Shown here: piece by piece, positions 6,480-13,884 of the stretch
Layout of the letters: every line of letters begins with the position of its first letter
How positions within the stretch are numbered: position 1 is the first letter of the stretch
Origin: Bacillota bacterium
Lineage (GTDB): Bacteria; Bacillota; Clostridia; Christensenellales; Pumilibacteraceae
Assembly (NCBI GenBank): GCA_009780875.1
Contig: WQZE01000002.1
Location: forward strand, 1 to 23,768
Length of the DNA stretch: 23,768 nucleotides
Direction of reading: 5' to 3'
Notes under the pieces: generated by a model
What the model was told of the DNA's origin: nothing
What the model saw: the letters and a program-made list of their open reading frames with translations, nothing else
Databases searched by the model: none
Made by a program: the position numbers and the translations under genes

Positions 6480-8531
6480 TCACTCTATCTCAAATTTTTC
6501 ACGCAAATAGTTGATGACTTGTTCTGGCTTTATACCCTTTTCTAGTTCCCTTATATCCCTATCTATACTTTGAAATTTTTGTGCATCATTGTGACTTTTG
6601 GCTCTTTCTTGCTTATACAAATCCACCACAATCCTTCTCACACAATTGCTGTAATACTTCTTTTCCTGGTCTGCTGGTTTGTCAAACCCATACACCAACG
6701 CCTGCCCCCACAACTCACCAAGATTGTTATACTCAAATTCATCACCACATTGCCCACTGGCTTTTTTGACGAGATTCAAAAATGATTGTGCCATCTCTCC
6801 AAAATGCTTGCATATCGCCTCTATCAATGCTGTGTCACCCCACGCTTTGTTGTGCATCACGCTTGCCAGCACATACACCCACGCACTCTCTTGTATGACA
6901 ACAATTTCAACTCGGACAGACTCACTCTCTTGCCAATCGTCCTCTGTCGGTATTGTATACTCCAATTGTCTTTTGAGGACATTTTCATCTACCCCGCTCA
7001 AATGCGATACAAATCGCAAATACAAGTCTTGTGAAACCACGCTCGTGTGTTTTTGGATGATACGCAAAGCCTGGTCGCAAAACTTGCTTTTTTGTTCCAC
7101 ATCTGCAAATGCAATGGGCGGCAAGTCTTTGCTGTCACGGTCACTCAGCGAATCATAGGTGGCTCCATCCTTGAAAATACACTGAGGAATAATATTAAGA
7201 ATTTTATGTTCTTCCAGCGTTCTTGCCCTTTGTATACATTTTTTGTACTCTGCGACACCATACTTTTTGATAAAGTCATCTGGGTCCAATCCCTCTTTGA
7301 GCACCACCACCTTGGTGGAAAGCCCCGCCTCTGACAAAATATCCAATCCACGCAAAGTCGCTTTTTGCCCCGCACTGTCTCCATCATAACACACGCACAC
7401 GGTCTCGGTATACTGCTTGATTTGCCTTGCCTGCTTGTTGGTGAGTGCTGTTCCCATAGAGGCCACTACATTCTCAATCCCTGCACTATGCAAGGCAATG
7501 GTATCCATATACCCCTCTACCAAAAGGACGAAAGACAAATCGCCACCATTCCGCTTGTATTTTTTGAGAAGATTGACACCAAAAAGCGTATTGGATTTGT
7601 CAAATACTTCGCTTTGTGCAGAGTTCTTGTATTTTGCAGGACTGTTCCCGCTCAAATCACGCCCACCAAAACCTACTACTTTGTCCAAATGATTGATGAT
7701 GGGCACCATCAGTCTACCATAAAAAGCATCGTAGAGTGACCCACCCATTTTTTTGTCAAGTATTTTGCCACTAGAATTATCGTAATTATTGCCACTTTTT
7801 GTAGAAACAAACCCAGGCTCATCTGTGGATACCGCAACCCCTTGTGCTTGCCAAAAGTCTCTGGTGGACTGGTTGGCAATCCCCGCAAAAATCATTTCCT
7901 CTTCTTGATAGCCCTTGCCATGCAAATGCCCAATCACGCCATACCCATCCAAAGAGACCCCCATCCCAAATTTGGTAGCAATGCTTGGTTCAATGCCACG
8001 CTTTGCAAGATATTGCTGGGCAGGCTTGCCTTGTTGGCTTTTGAGGTTGTTGCAATAAAACAACGCCGCATCTTTGAGCAAGTCATATCCTCGTTCTCTC
8101 TTTTTGACCCGCTCATTGCGTGCGTCTCCGCGCTCCAACGAGTGGTACTCAGGCATTGGTAGCCCCGCCTTATCGGCAAGCACTTTGACAGCATCCCAAA
8201 ATTCAATGTTTTCTATGGCTTTGACAAAACCAAAAATATTGCCCCCCACACCACAACCAAAACAGTAGTACATTTGCTTGCTTTGCGAGACGCTAAACGA
8301 CGGGGTTTTTTCGTGATGAAAAGGACAGCACCCCCAATGATTGCCACCCCTACGCACCAAAGGAATGTACCGCTCTACCACACCGACAATATCTATCTTT
8401 TGCAAAAGCGAATCCAAAAAGTCTTTGTTATCTGCACTCAATCTGCTTGCTTGTTCTCCCTTGGTATCCAAAATTGTCTTTTTGTCTTTGACCGTTTTAT
8501 GGTTTTGTGGTTTTATGGTTTTGCGGAGCAT
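6480..8531 (-). CDS. dnaG: DNA primase DnaG
   Basis: DnaG synthesises RNA primers at the replication fork and is recruited by the replicative helicase DnaB. The N-terminal CHC2 zinc finger has ligands Cys69, His72, Cys90 and Cys93 (CPFHHEKTPSF ... YYCFGCG). The TOPRIM catalytic core includes FVLLVEGYMDTIAL and CYDGDSAGQKA, and GLDPDDFIKKYG follows. The C-terminal region of about 200 residues is the helicase-binding part and is poorly conserved. At 683 residues it is longer than the usual 600 or so. Family alignment would begin near FLDSLLQKIDIV (residue 38). The first 30 codons are partly made of four tandem 8-base repeats and the ATG at 8531 has no ribosome binding site, so the true start may be further in, for example TTG at 8441, which has AAGGGAG 14 bases upstream. 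Confidence 0.95.
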   Translation of the reverse strand: MLRKTIKPQNHKTVKDKKTILDTKGEQASRLSADNKDFLDSLLQKIDIVGVVERYIPLVRRGGNHWGCCPFHHEKTPSFSVSQSKQMYYCFGCGVGGNIFGFVKAIENIEFWDAVKVLADKAGLPMPEYHSLERGDARNERVKKRERGYDLLKDAALFYCNNLKSQQGKPAQQYLAKRGIEPSIATKFGMGVSLDGYGVIGHLHGKGYQEEEMIFAGIANQSTRDFWQAQGVAVSTDEPGFVSTKSGNNYDNSSGKILDKKMGGSLYDAFYGRLMVPIINHLDKVVGFGGRDLSGNSPAKYKNSAQSEVFDKSNTLFGVNLLKKYKRNGGDLSFVLLVEGYMDTIALHSAGIENVVASMGTALTNKQARQIKQYTETVCVCYDGDSAGQKATLRGLDILSEAGLSTKVVVLKEGLDPDDFIKKYGVAEYKKCIQRARTLEEHKILNIIPQCIFKDGATYDSLSDRDSKDLPPIAFADVEQKSKFCDQALRIIQKHTSVVSQDLYLRFVSHLSGVDENVLKRQLEYTIPTEDDWQESESVRVEIVVIQESAWVYVLASVMHNKAWGDTALIEAICKHFGEMAQSFLNLVKKASGQCGDEFEYNNLGELWGQALVYGFDKPADQEKKYYSNCVRRIVVDLYKQERAKSHNDAQKFQSIDRDIRELEKGIKPEQVINYLREKFEIE
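8494..8525. repeat. Four tandem 8-bp repeats at the predicted dnaG start
   Basis: The units gttttatg, gttttgtg, gttttatg and gttttgcg stand head to tail on the plus strand. Eight bases is not a multiple of three, so each unit is read in a different frame within the first codons assigned to dnaG. Confidence 0.7.
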
Positions 8532-8682
8532 CCAAAGACTTTACCGATTGCATCTTGCACTATCCAACCACACAAAAAATTTGCTGAGAGGTTATCAAAA
8601 TCTTATGGATTCTTATACCTTGGTAACCGCCTATTTGCACTTTGTATTTTGTATTGTGCCGTGCACTCTCTCTCAATGCACC

Positions 8683-9225
8683 CTAGCCATCATATTGCAA
8701 GTGTCGCGCACCTTGCATCCCCTCTTGCCAATCCTGCGTGTGCTCCCCACACACTTGGACTGCCATAGAGAACCCACGACTGCTTTGCGTGTCTGTGGCG
8801 GTGCTATGGTCTCCACCCAAAATACCTGTGGCAAAAAGCACACCCACAACGGCACCCACGGCGATAAGAATCAAAATGAAAGCAAGCAACATAGCTCCGC
8901 TCTTGGATTTTTTTTGTCCAAAACCGTATTGTCCCTCTTGGTTTTGCCATCCTGAATATCCTTGCCCCACTTGTCTTGGTGGTGGCATTTGGCTGGGGTG
9001 CCTGTTTTGCAATTGTCTTGGGGGCGGCATTTTGTTGGGATTGTATGGGTACTTGGCCTGCGGTATATACCCAGGCTCTTGCTTGTAGCCCGTACGCCCT
9101 CGCTTGTTGAGTGACTCCGTACGGGTTATGGTACGCTCAATGGTTTTGTGCTCTTCGTGATAACTCTGTCCCGCCATCATTGCAAAAAAGCCATCTTGCA
9201 TATTATCTTGTTGTTTTTTCCCCAA
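8683..9225 (-). CDS. Single-pass membrane protein with proline-rich cytoplasmic part
   Basis: The predicted protein has 180 residues and no recognised family. The N-terminal 110 residues are hydrophilic and rich in Pro, Gln, Tyr and Gly, with the direct repeat MPPPRQ occurring twice (KMPPPRQLQN and QMPPPRQVGQ). One hydrophobic helix lies at about residues 111-135 (GAMLLAFILILIAVGAVVGV). A hydrophilic tail of about 45 residues with one Cys follows. The start is TTG at 9225 with AAGGGAG six bases upstream. The leader also has a small hairpin (CTTGCA/TGCAAG) between two potential ribosome binding sites. It has its own promoter at 9267-9295 and precedes dnaG by 151 bases, in which I see no terminator. 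Confidence 0.7.
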   Translation of the reverse strand: MGKKQQDNMQDGFFAMMAGQSYHEEHKTIERTITRTESLNKRGRTGYKQEPGYIPQAKYPYNPNKMPPPRQLQNRHPSQMPPPRQVGQGYSGWQNQEGQYGFGQKKSKSGAMLLAFILILIAVGAVVGVLFATGILGGDHSTATDTQSSRGFSMAVQVCGEHTQDWQEGMQGARHLQYDG

Positions 9226-9266
9226 ACTCTACTCCCTTGCAAAATGCAAGAACTCTCCTTGTATAA

Positions 9267-9295
9267 ATTATATCACATAACCCACAATAAATCAA
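9267..9295 (-). promoter_or_regulatory. Extended -10 promoter of the proline-rich membrane protein
   Basis: The -35 TTGATT (9295-9290), a 17-base spacer and TATAAT (9272-9267) preceded by TGA are seen. The predicted transcription start is near 9260. This promoter may also serve dnaG-rpoD-trmK, because no terminator is seen before dnaG. Confidence 0.6.
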
Positions 9296-9379
9296 GCATT
9301 TGACAAAACAAATTGCCAAATGCCCCCTGTCAATTTTTGACATTTTTGTGCGATTCCTAGATGCCCACACTCCCCAATC

Positions 9380-9712
9380 TCACCCTTTGCCCTCACGCAA
9401 CAAAAACACCACCAACCCATAGATAGGCACACTCACCACTACCACACAAATTACAAATACAAAGTTGAGATGTCCATAAAATTGCAAGAGTATGGTCATT
9501 AGAATAATGCACAACATCCAAAATGCACTAAGAACTCTAAACTTCTTTACTCCTATTTGCATTTTGCCAATCAAAAGTGGCAACAGCAACAAACCCATAA
9601 AAAACACTTGCATAAATCCAGACTCATATTGCCCCAATGCCACCATACCAAAACCCAGCAAACAACCTACAATGTGTATCGTACCAAGAGCAAGTTTACA
9701 TCGCTTTCCCAT
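9380..9712 (-). CDS. Small integral membrane protein of unknown function
   Basis: The predicted protein has 110 residues, almost entirely hydrophobic, with three to four likely membrane helices (for example FFMGLLLLPLLIG, FWMLCIILMTILLQFY and FVFVICVVVVSVPIYGLVVFLL). It has a short basic N-terminus (MGKRCK) and a basic C-terminus (LLREGKG). A ribosome binding site GAGGG lies seven bases before the ATG. The gene starts 34 bases after the neighbouring membrane-protein gene and is probably in an operon with it. No family is recognised. Confidence 0.6.
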   Translation of the reverse strand: MGKRCKLALGTIHIVGCLLGFGMVALGQYESGFMQVFFMGLLLLPLLIGKMQIGVKKFRVLSAFWMLCIILMTILLQFYGHLNFVFVICVVVVSVPIYGLVVFLLREGKG

Positions 9713-9746
9713 TGCTATGCCCTCGCTTCCAAAATGCTTTCATCCT

Positions 9747-10175
9747 CTATTCCTTGCAACTTGGGGGTTGCACTTTTTTTGCCCGCCAACAACTTCTTAT
9801 ATACTCCCCACAAAACAACAAACAACCAATTGGCAATAGCACAAAAATTCCCATTGCCAAATAGTAGATAACTCCACCATTAGATGCCGACAATTGCTTT
9901 GCAAATAAACCACCACTCACTGCAAAATAAGATAAAATACCCCCCACCAAGAATACTCCCACTGCCACCAAAAATAATGCAATCGCCCCCAACCAGTTGG
10001 TCAAATTTGGGTTGGTTATTCCTATCAAAAAAGCAACTCCATTGATACAAAAAATAAATTGGGCAACCAGCAAAAGTCCAAAAAGTTGATACTTCCAAGA
10101 CAGTCCATAAAAAACACCCCACACTACCGATACACCTAGTGCCACGCACAGCAAATTTTTTCTATACTGTTGCAT
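9747..10175 (-). CDS. Four-helix integral membrane protein of unknown function
   Basis: The predicted protein has 142 residues with four likely membrane helices: LLCVALGVSVVWGVFYGL, LFGLLLVAQFIFCINGVAFL, a long Gly/Val-rich helix around AIALFLVAVGVFLVGGIL, and YYLAMGIFVLLPIGCLLF. The C-terminus is basic (RSCWRAKKVQ). The ribosome binding site GAGGAG is eight bases before the ATG. It is the first gene of a likely two-gene operon with the 110-residue membrane protein. A TTGACA lies at 10225-10220 on the minus strand but no well-spaced -10 follows, so the promoter is uncertain. Confidence 0.65.
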   Translation of the reverse strand: MQQYRKNLLCVALGVSVVWGVFYGLSWKYQLFGLLLVAQFIFCINGVAFLIGITNPNLTNWLGAIALFLVAVGVFLVGGILSYFAVSGGLFAKQLSASNGGVIYYLAMGIFVLLPIGCLLFCGEYIRSCWRAKKVQPPSCKE

Positions 10176-10241
10176 TGCACTAACTCCTCATTTATATGAC
10201 TGTTTAATATATTTATTTGTCAAAAATGTGCAATCATTTTG

Positions 10242-10273
10242 CAAGCGTTTGACACCCTTGTGCCAAACGCTTG
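10242..10273. terminator. Strong hairpin after the NYN gene, without a U-tract
   Basis: Arms CAAGCGTTTG (10242-10251) and CAAACGCTTG (10264-10273) pair perfectly. Three further pairs (CAC/GTG) form inside after one mismatch. It starts eight bases beyond the NYN stop codon but neither strand has a run of T behind it. Confidence 0.5.
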
Positions 10274-10281
10274 TAACCGTA

Positions 10282-11184
10282 TTATCCATTCATTCTTATC
10301 AAGTCGTAGTTTTCTTTGCGTTCTATCACAAAAACGGGTTTGTCGTGGTTTTTGAGTCCCATAAAAAAGGACTTGGGATTGGAGTGTCCATAGTTTTTGG
10401 GATTGAATGAGTTGTCTCTTTTGTACAGAGAGTTCATAAAAGTGGAAAAATGCATATAGCCATTGAGGTCTCCCTCATCCCACAAAATCTGTTGTGCCAG
10501 TTTGATGATTTTGAGTTTGTGGTCAATTTCCTTTTCTTGCCCATTGGTTGGACTGTCTTGACTCTCTGACTCTATGATAGGGGCAACCGCCAAAGGCATC
10601 TCATTTTTGGTTTTGGGTTCTTGCTTTGCATTGGGTGTGGTCTTGGGTATCAATTTTGAGTTGCTGGTTGCTGTTGCTTTGGCTGGCTTGGTGGGTTTGC
10701 TGTCTTTCTCCACATCACTTGTGCCCGCTTTGCCAGCCCCCGCCTCTCGCATCAGCACATCCATCAACAAAAATCGGTGACACGCTGCCCTAAAAGACTT
10801 GGGCGTCTTGGTCTCTCCCGCCCCTATGACAAAAAAGTTCTCGTTTCTAAACCTGGTAGCCAATTTGGTAAAATCACTATCACTCGTAGCCAAGCACGCA
10901 CAGTTGACCTTGCCACTATACAAGATATCCATCGCATCAATAATCATTGCACTATCGGTAGCATTTTTGCCCGTAGTATAGGAGTACTGTTGAATGGGCT
11001 CAATCGCAAAGTCAAGCAAAGTTTGCTTCCATTTTTGGAGTTCTGTCCTCGTAAAATCACCATAAATACGCTTGTATGTGATATCTCCAAAATTATTGAG
11101 TTCCTCTACCAAAATGCCCAAATATTCTTTGCTGATATTGTCCGCATCAATCAACAAGGCAATCGTTCTGTTTGTCGTTTCCAT
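10282..11184 (-). CDS. NYN-domain protein with C-terminal OST-HTH/LOTUS domain
   Basis: The predicted protein has 300 residues. The N-terminal 150 residues are a NYN (LabA/DUF88, PIN-like) domain, a family of predicted metal-dependent ribonucleases. The acidic residues are in place: LLIDADN (residues 11-17), TDSAMIIDAMD and LATSDSDF. A linker rich in Lys, Pro, Thr and Ala (about 155-215) follows. The C-terminus (about 220-300), with FSTFMNSLYKRDNSFNPKNYG and later YDLIRMNG, matches the OST-HTH/LOTUS fold, an RNA-binding module often paired with NYN. RNA processing or decay is therefore the likely role. There is no clear ribosome binding site before the ATG (AAAAGTGATAG). The promoter at 11299-11327 leaves a leader of about 108 bases. 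Confidence 0.88.
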   Translation of the reverse strand: METTNRTIALLIDADNISKEYLGILVEELNNFGDITYKRIYGDFTRTELQKWKQTLLDFAIEPIQQYSYTTGKNATDSAMIIDAMDILYSGKVNCACLATSDSDFTKLATRFRNENFFVIGAGETKTPKSFRAACHRFLLMDVLMREAGAGKAGTSDVEKDSKPTKPAKATATSNSKLIPKTTPNAKQEPKTKNEMPLAVAPIIESESQDSPTNGQEKEIDHKLKIIKLAQQILWDEGDLNGYMHFSTFMNSLYKRDNSFNPKNYGHSNPKSFFMGLKNHDKPVFVIERKENYDLIRMNG

Positions 11185-11298
11185 CTATCACTTTTGGCAC
11201 CCTTACGCAGTGCTCTTCCTTTTTTTATTTATATGCAAGAGCCCCAAACCATACAACCAAATCATTTTGTGGCATTCCTTTTTGCACGCATCCATACA

Positions 11299-11327
11299 AT
11301 CATAACACTTTATGATAGATATGTCAA
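11299..11327 (-). promoter_or_regulatory. Sigma-A promoter of the NYN/LOTUS gene
   Basis: The -35 is a perfect TTGACA (11327-11322), followed by a 17-base spacer and TATGAT (11304-11299) preceded by TGT (extended -10). The start of transcription should be near 11292. Confidence 0.75.
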
Positions 11328-11362
11328 GCAGTTTTGCAAAATTGCAAATATTTGACACACAA

Positions 11363-12136
11363 TCACCACTTGCAGGTCACAACCATACTGGCAATCGCTT
11401 GCCCTATCTTGGCACTCACAAGCACTTTGCCCTCCTGCTTGGGTGTCAACTTGCCCACCTTGTCAATAAAAGCAATGTCGTGGTTGTCCGTGTCCCACAC
11501 AATGTGCTCAACAATCGGTGCATAACTCCAAATCTCATATTGCTCTGGCACCCCAATAATGACCTCACTTTTGCCATCCACTGCAAATTGTGAGATAATG
11601 GGAGGCTTGACCTCTGGGAGCGTATCTGTGATTGGATTGTCTGCACCAGGAACTGGATTGTTGCGGTTTGCCAGCAAGACGACTCCAAAAAATATACTTG
11701 CTGTCAAAACAATGGATACACACGCTATCAACATAGATTTCAAATCTATTTTGTCGTGGTGCATTGTACTCACCTCTGCATACTCTTTGGCGTGCTTGGG
11801 TGCGTGCCCAACTTGGTCTGCTTGATTTTGTGATTCTTGCTCACTTTCAAGGATTTCCACTTGTTCAATTTCTACCGTTTTGGTGTACTCCATCGGCTCA
11901 TCGTGCGTGTCCATATGCGGCATTTTCTTTGCCCTTTTGCACTCTACCCCAGGCTCCGTATCGCCCAAAGGAGACTTTATATGAGCAAACGAAGAATGCC
12001 CTGCACCCCAAGTATATTTCTCGTGATGAGGCGCGTAGGGGTGACCCTCTCTATGAGGCGTATGATGACCCTCTACCCCACTCTGAGACTTGGTGTACCC
12101 ACTTTGTTCCCTATGATTTATTTTATTTTTATCCAT
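11363..12136 (-). CDS. Membrane-anchored protein with extracytoplasmic Ig-like (BIG2-type) domain
   Basis: The predicted protein has 257 residues from the ATG at 12136, chosen because GGGGAGGG lies just upstream; the frame is open for 28 more codons. The N-terminal 130 residues are hydrophilic and unusually rich in His, with many HH, HxxH and PHH pairs. One membrane helix follows (SMLIACVSIVLTASIFFGVVL, about residues 133-156). The outer part contains the pattern IVWDTDNHDIAFIDKVGKLT and then EGKVLVSAKIG, as in bacterial Ig-like group 2 domains found in surface proteins. The His-rich cytoplasmic part might bind metal, but this is only composition. It lies between the DUF1905-like gene and the NYN gene. 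A hairpin with a GGAA loop sits directly upstream of the ribosome binding site. Confidence 0.7.
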   Translation of the reverse strand: MDKNKINHREQSGYTKSQSGVEGHHTPHREGHPYAPHHEKYTWGAGHSSFAHIKSPLGDTEPGVECKRAKKMPHMDTHDEPMEYTKTVEIEQVEILESEQESQNQADQVGHAPKHAKEYAEVSTMHHDKIDLKSMLIACVSIVLTASIFFGVVLLANRNNPVPGADNPITDTLPEVKPPIISQFAVDGKSEVIIGVPEQYEIWSYAPIVEHIVWDTDNHDIAFIDKVGKLTPKQEGKVLVSAKIGQAIASMVVTCKW

Positions 12137-12150
12137 CGTGTCCCTCCCCT

Positions 12151-12170
12151 GCACTTTTTTCCAAAAGTGC
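12151..12170 (-). promoter_or_regulatory. Hairpin adjoining the ribosome binding site of the Ig-like protein gene
   Basis: On the minus strand GCACTTTT and AAAAGTGC form an 8-bp stem closed by a GGAA tetraloop (GNRA type). The stem is followed at once by the ribosome binding site AGGGGAGGG. It could modulate initiation or protect the mRNA. Confidence 0.45.
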
Positions 12171-12209
12171 CTTTGTATGAAACCTGCCCTCCACCATTGC
12201 CTACCTTGC

Positions 12210-12298
12210 AAATTTGACAACGCTCTACAATACCTTTGCCTTGGTCTAGCCTACCTTTACACTAATGTTAAAGATAGGCTAGACCGCAAATCAAATTT
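12210..12298. other. Long nested stem structure after the DUF1905-like gene
   Basis: Four nested inverted repeats share one axis: AAATTTGA (12210-12217) with TCAAATTT (12291-12298); TTTGC (12235-12239) with GCAAA (12286-12290); an 11-bp stem GGTCTAGCCTA (12243-12253) with TAGGCTAGACC (12275-12285); and CTTTA (12255-12259) with TAAAG (12269-12273). No T-run follows on either strand. It probably marks the 3' end of the DUF1905-like transcript. Confidence 0.55.
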
Positions 12299-12312
12299 CC
12301 AACCCCTGGCGC

Positions 12313-12585
12313 CTAGATGGGCTCTACGGTGACCGCCACCTTGTCACCCGGCTGTTTGCCTATTTTGGCTCTAATGTCTTTGAGGACTCCCAAAATATAG
12401 CACACACTCCCATCTTCGTTTTTGACACCCATATTGACAATGCTCCCCACATAAGGCTCACCATCAAACGAGGCACGCACTCGCAAGCGACCCTTTCCAT
12501 ACTTTTGCTTGATATCAAAGGGCACTTTGACATATGCCCCATTGATACCTTCCACTTGTAGTATAACCGCTTCAAATGTTTCCAT
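12313..12585 (-). CDS. DUF1905-like small beta-barrel protein, leaderless
   Basis: The predicted protein has 90 residues. The pattern METFEAVILQVEGINGAYVKVPFDI followed by KGRLRVRASFDGEPYVGSIV and IGKQPGDKVAVTVEP matches the DUF1905 family. These are short all-beta proteins of unknown function; the residue before the second strand block is typically followed by RVKVRGTING or similar. There is no ribosome binding site. The promoter at 12592-12620 places the predicted transcription start on the A of the ATG, so the mRNA appears leaderless. It lies between sigK and the Ig-like protein gene and has its own transcript. Confidence 0.8.
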   Translation of the reverse strand: METFEAVILQVEGINGAYVKVPFDIKQKYGKGRLRVRASFDGEPYVGSIVNMGVKNEDGSVCYILGVLKDIRAKIGKQPGDKVAVTVEPI

Positions 12586-12591
12586 TTATCT

Positions 12592-12620
12592 AGTATAACA
12601 AATCTTTGTCAAAATGTCAA
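12592..12620 (-). promoter_or_regulatory. Consensus promoter of a leaderless transcript
   Basis: TTGACA (12620-12615), a 17-base spacer and TATACT (12597-12592) preceded by TGT are seen. The seventh base after the -10 is the A of the ATG at 12585. Confidence 0.8.
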
Positions 12621-12633
12621 TCTTTTACAAATC

Positions 12634-13341
12634 TTATTCTGTGTCCCCTTTGCTTTCCACGACTTGATTGAGTTTTTTTATCGCCTTTTTTTCTATGCGA
12701 GAAACATAGGAGCGACAAATCCCCAATTTTTCAGCCACCTCAATTTGTGTCAAAGGCTTGTCACCATCCAGCCCATATCTCATAGAAACAATGTTTTGCT
12801 CCCTTTCACTCAGTGCGTTCAGCATATCTTTGATGATTGCTTGATACATCACTCTTGTCTCCACCTCTTTTTCTACTTCTTCTCCGTGTGCGGGCAAGAC
12901 ATCCATCCTTGTAATTTCGTTGCCATCTTTGTCCACCCCAATAGACTCATAGATACTGACATTGCATTTGTGCTTTTTGTTTGCACGCAAATACATCAGC
13001 ATTTCATTCTCAATGCACTTGGCAGCATAGGTAGCCAAAGCACTCCCTTTGCCAAACTGAAAACTATTGATACCCTTGATGAGTCCAATGCTCCCCACAC
13101 TCAATAGATCATCCGCCTCTGCATTGCTATTGGTATATTTCTTGGCAATATGTACAACCAATCGCAAATTGTGCCGTATGAGCATCTCCTTGGCGTGCTC
13201 ATCCCCGCACTCCTTGTACGCCTCCAAATATTTCTTTTCGTCCTCACTACTGAGCGGTTTGGGAAAACTGCCCTTGTTGTTGACATACGAAGTAAAAAAG
13301 AACACCTTTGACAAAAAAACAAAAAAACTCTCAAAAACCAT
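12634..13341 (-). CDS. sigK: Sporulation sigma factor of the SigK type with pro-sequence
   Basis: SigK is the late mother-cell sigma factor of endospore formation. The predicted protein has 235 residues. The N-terminus MVFESFFVFLSKVFFFTSYV is hydrophobic and precedes NNKGSFPKPLS; this matches the pro-sequence removed from pro-SigK in Bacillus. Region 2 includes HNLRLVVHIAKKYTNS, DDLLSVGSIGLIKGI and ATYAAKCIENEMLM. Region 4 includes LSEREQNIVSMRYGLDG and the helix-turn-helix LGICRSYVSRIEKKAIKKL. The gene is not interrupted by a skin-type element. There is no clear ribosome binding site before the ATG at 13341 and no sigma-A promoter of good quality upstream, as might be expected for a gene read by a sporulation sigma factor. 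Confidence 0.92.
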   Translation of the reverse strand: MVFESFFVFLSKVFFFTSYVNNKGSFPKPLSSEDEKKYLEAYKECGDEHAKEMLIRHNLRLVVHIAKKYTNSNAEADDLLSVGSIGLIKGINSFQFGKGSALATYAAKCIENEMLMYLRANKKHKCNVSIYESIGVDKDGNEITRMDVLPAHGEEVEKEVETRVMYQAIIKDMLNALSEREQNIVSMRYGLDGDKPLTQIEVAEKLGICRSYVSRIEKKAIKKLNQVVESKGDTE

Positions 13342-13587
13342 ATGTTATATATATGTTGCATTTTGTCAAAAATTGCCCATTTTTGTGCATCAATTGCATA
13401 TCAAAAAATATGTATATCTTGGAATCGTGTTGCCCACCATCCCAAAATATTGCACACACATCTTTCTCGTTTTATAAACTTGCTTGCTTTATCCTGTTTG
13501 ATTGGCAAAGAGACAAATCTTTGACTTTCTTCCCAGTCGCCTCAGTTTGTCATAATGGTCTTTAACTTTTTTGTGCGACAACCCGTA

Positions 13588-13797
13588 TTATTGTGGGCGC
13601 CTATTCCTATTGGTATGCCTGAACTTGACATCCAATGGCAAACAATCATCCGAGAACAATGCCTCATCAATGTCCAACTTGACAATCATTTGTATTTCTT
13701 TGCAAGCGACATCTATCAATGCCTGCGTGGAACCTGGGCACAGTCCCAACATTTGCTCACAAAATCGCTCGAATTCCTCAACACTTTTTTCTATCAT
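13588..13797 (-). CDS. Small acidic protein of unknown function with a strong promoter
   Basis: The predicted protein has 69 residues and no recognised family. The sequence is acidic and mostly helical (MIEKSVEEFERFCEQMLGLC and later VKLDIDEALFSDD), with three Cys, and ends with a short basic tail (RHTNRNRRPQ). The case for a real gene rests on its context. A consensus promoter lies at 13856-13884. A ribosome binding site (GGGGTGAG) lies five bases before the ATG. A 19-base palindrome lies over the -35. The 246 bases between its stop codon and sigK hold no other gene I can support. Confidence 0.6.
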   Translation of the reverse strand: MIEKSVEEFERFCEQMLGLCPGSTQALIDVACKEIQMIVKLDIDEALFSDDCLPLDVKFRHTNRNRRPQ

Positions 13798-13855
13798 ACT
13801 CTCACCCCAATTGAATATTTAGAATAAATTTGATCTACGATGTGTGTGAAATCCT

Positions 13856-13884
13856 ATTGTAACACCAAAATAATTGTTTGTCAA
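13856..13884 (-). promoter_or_regulatory. Consensus sigma-A promoter of the 69-residue protein
   Basis: TTGACA (13884-13879), a spacer of 17 bases and TACAAT (13861-13856) are seen. The predicted start near 13849 gives a leader of about 52 bases. Confidence 0.8.

Noticed and set aside
9328..9342. TGTCAATTTTTGACA palindrome as a divergent promoter pair
   Set aside because: No -10 hexamers at suitable distance on either strand.
11203..11295. 30-codon ORF (MDACKKECHKMIW...) in the leader of the NYN gene
   Set aside because: Its ATG would lie only four bases behind the -10, before the expected transcription start, and it has no ribosome binding site.
13342..13587. SigE-type promoter for sigK
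   Set aside because: Only partial matches to ATA/CATA-type elements with wrong spacing; not supportable from sequence alone.
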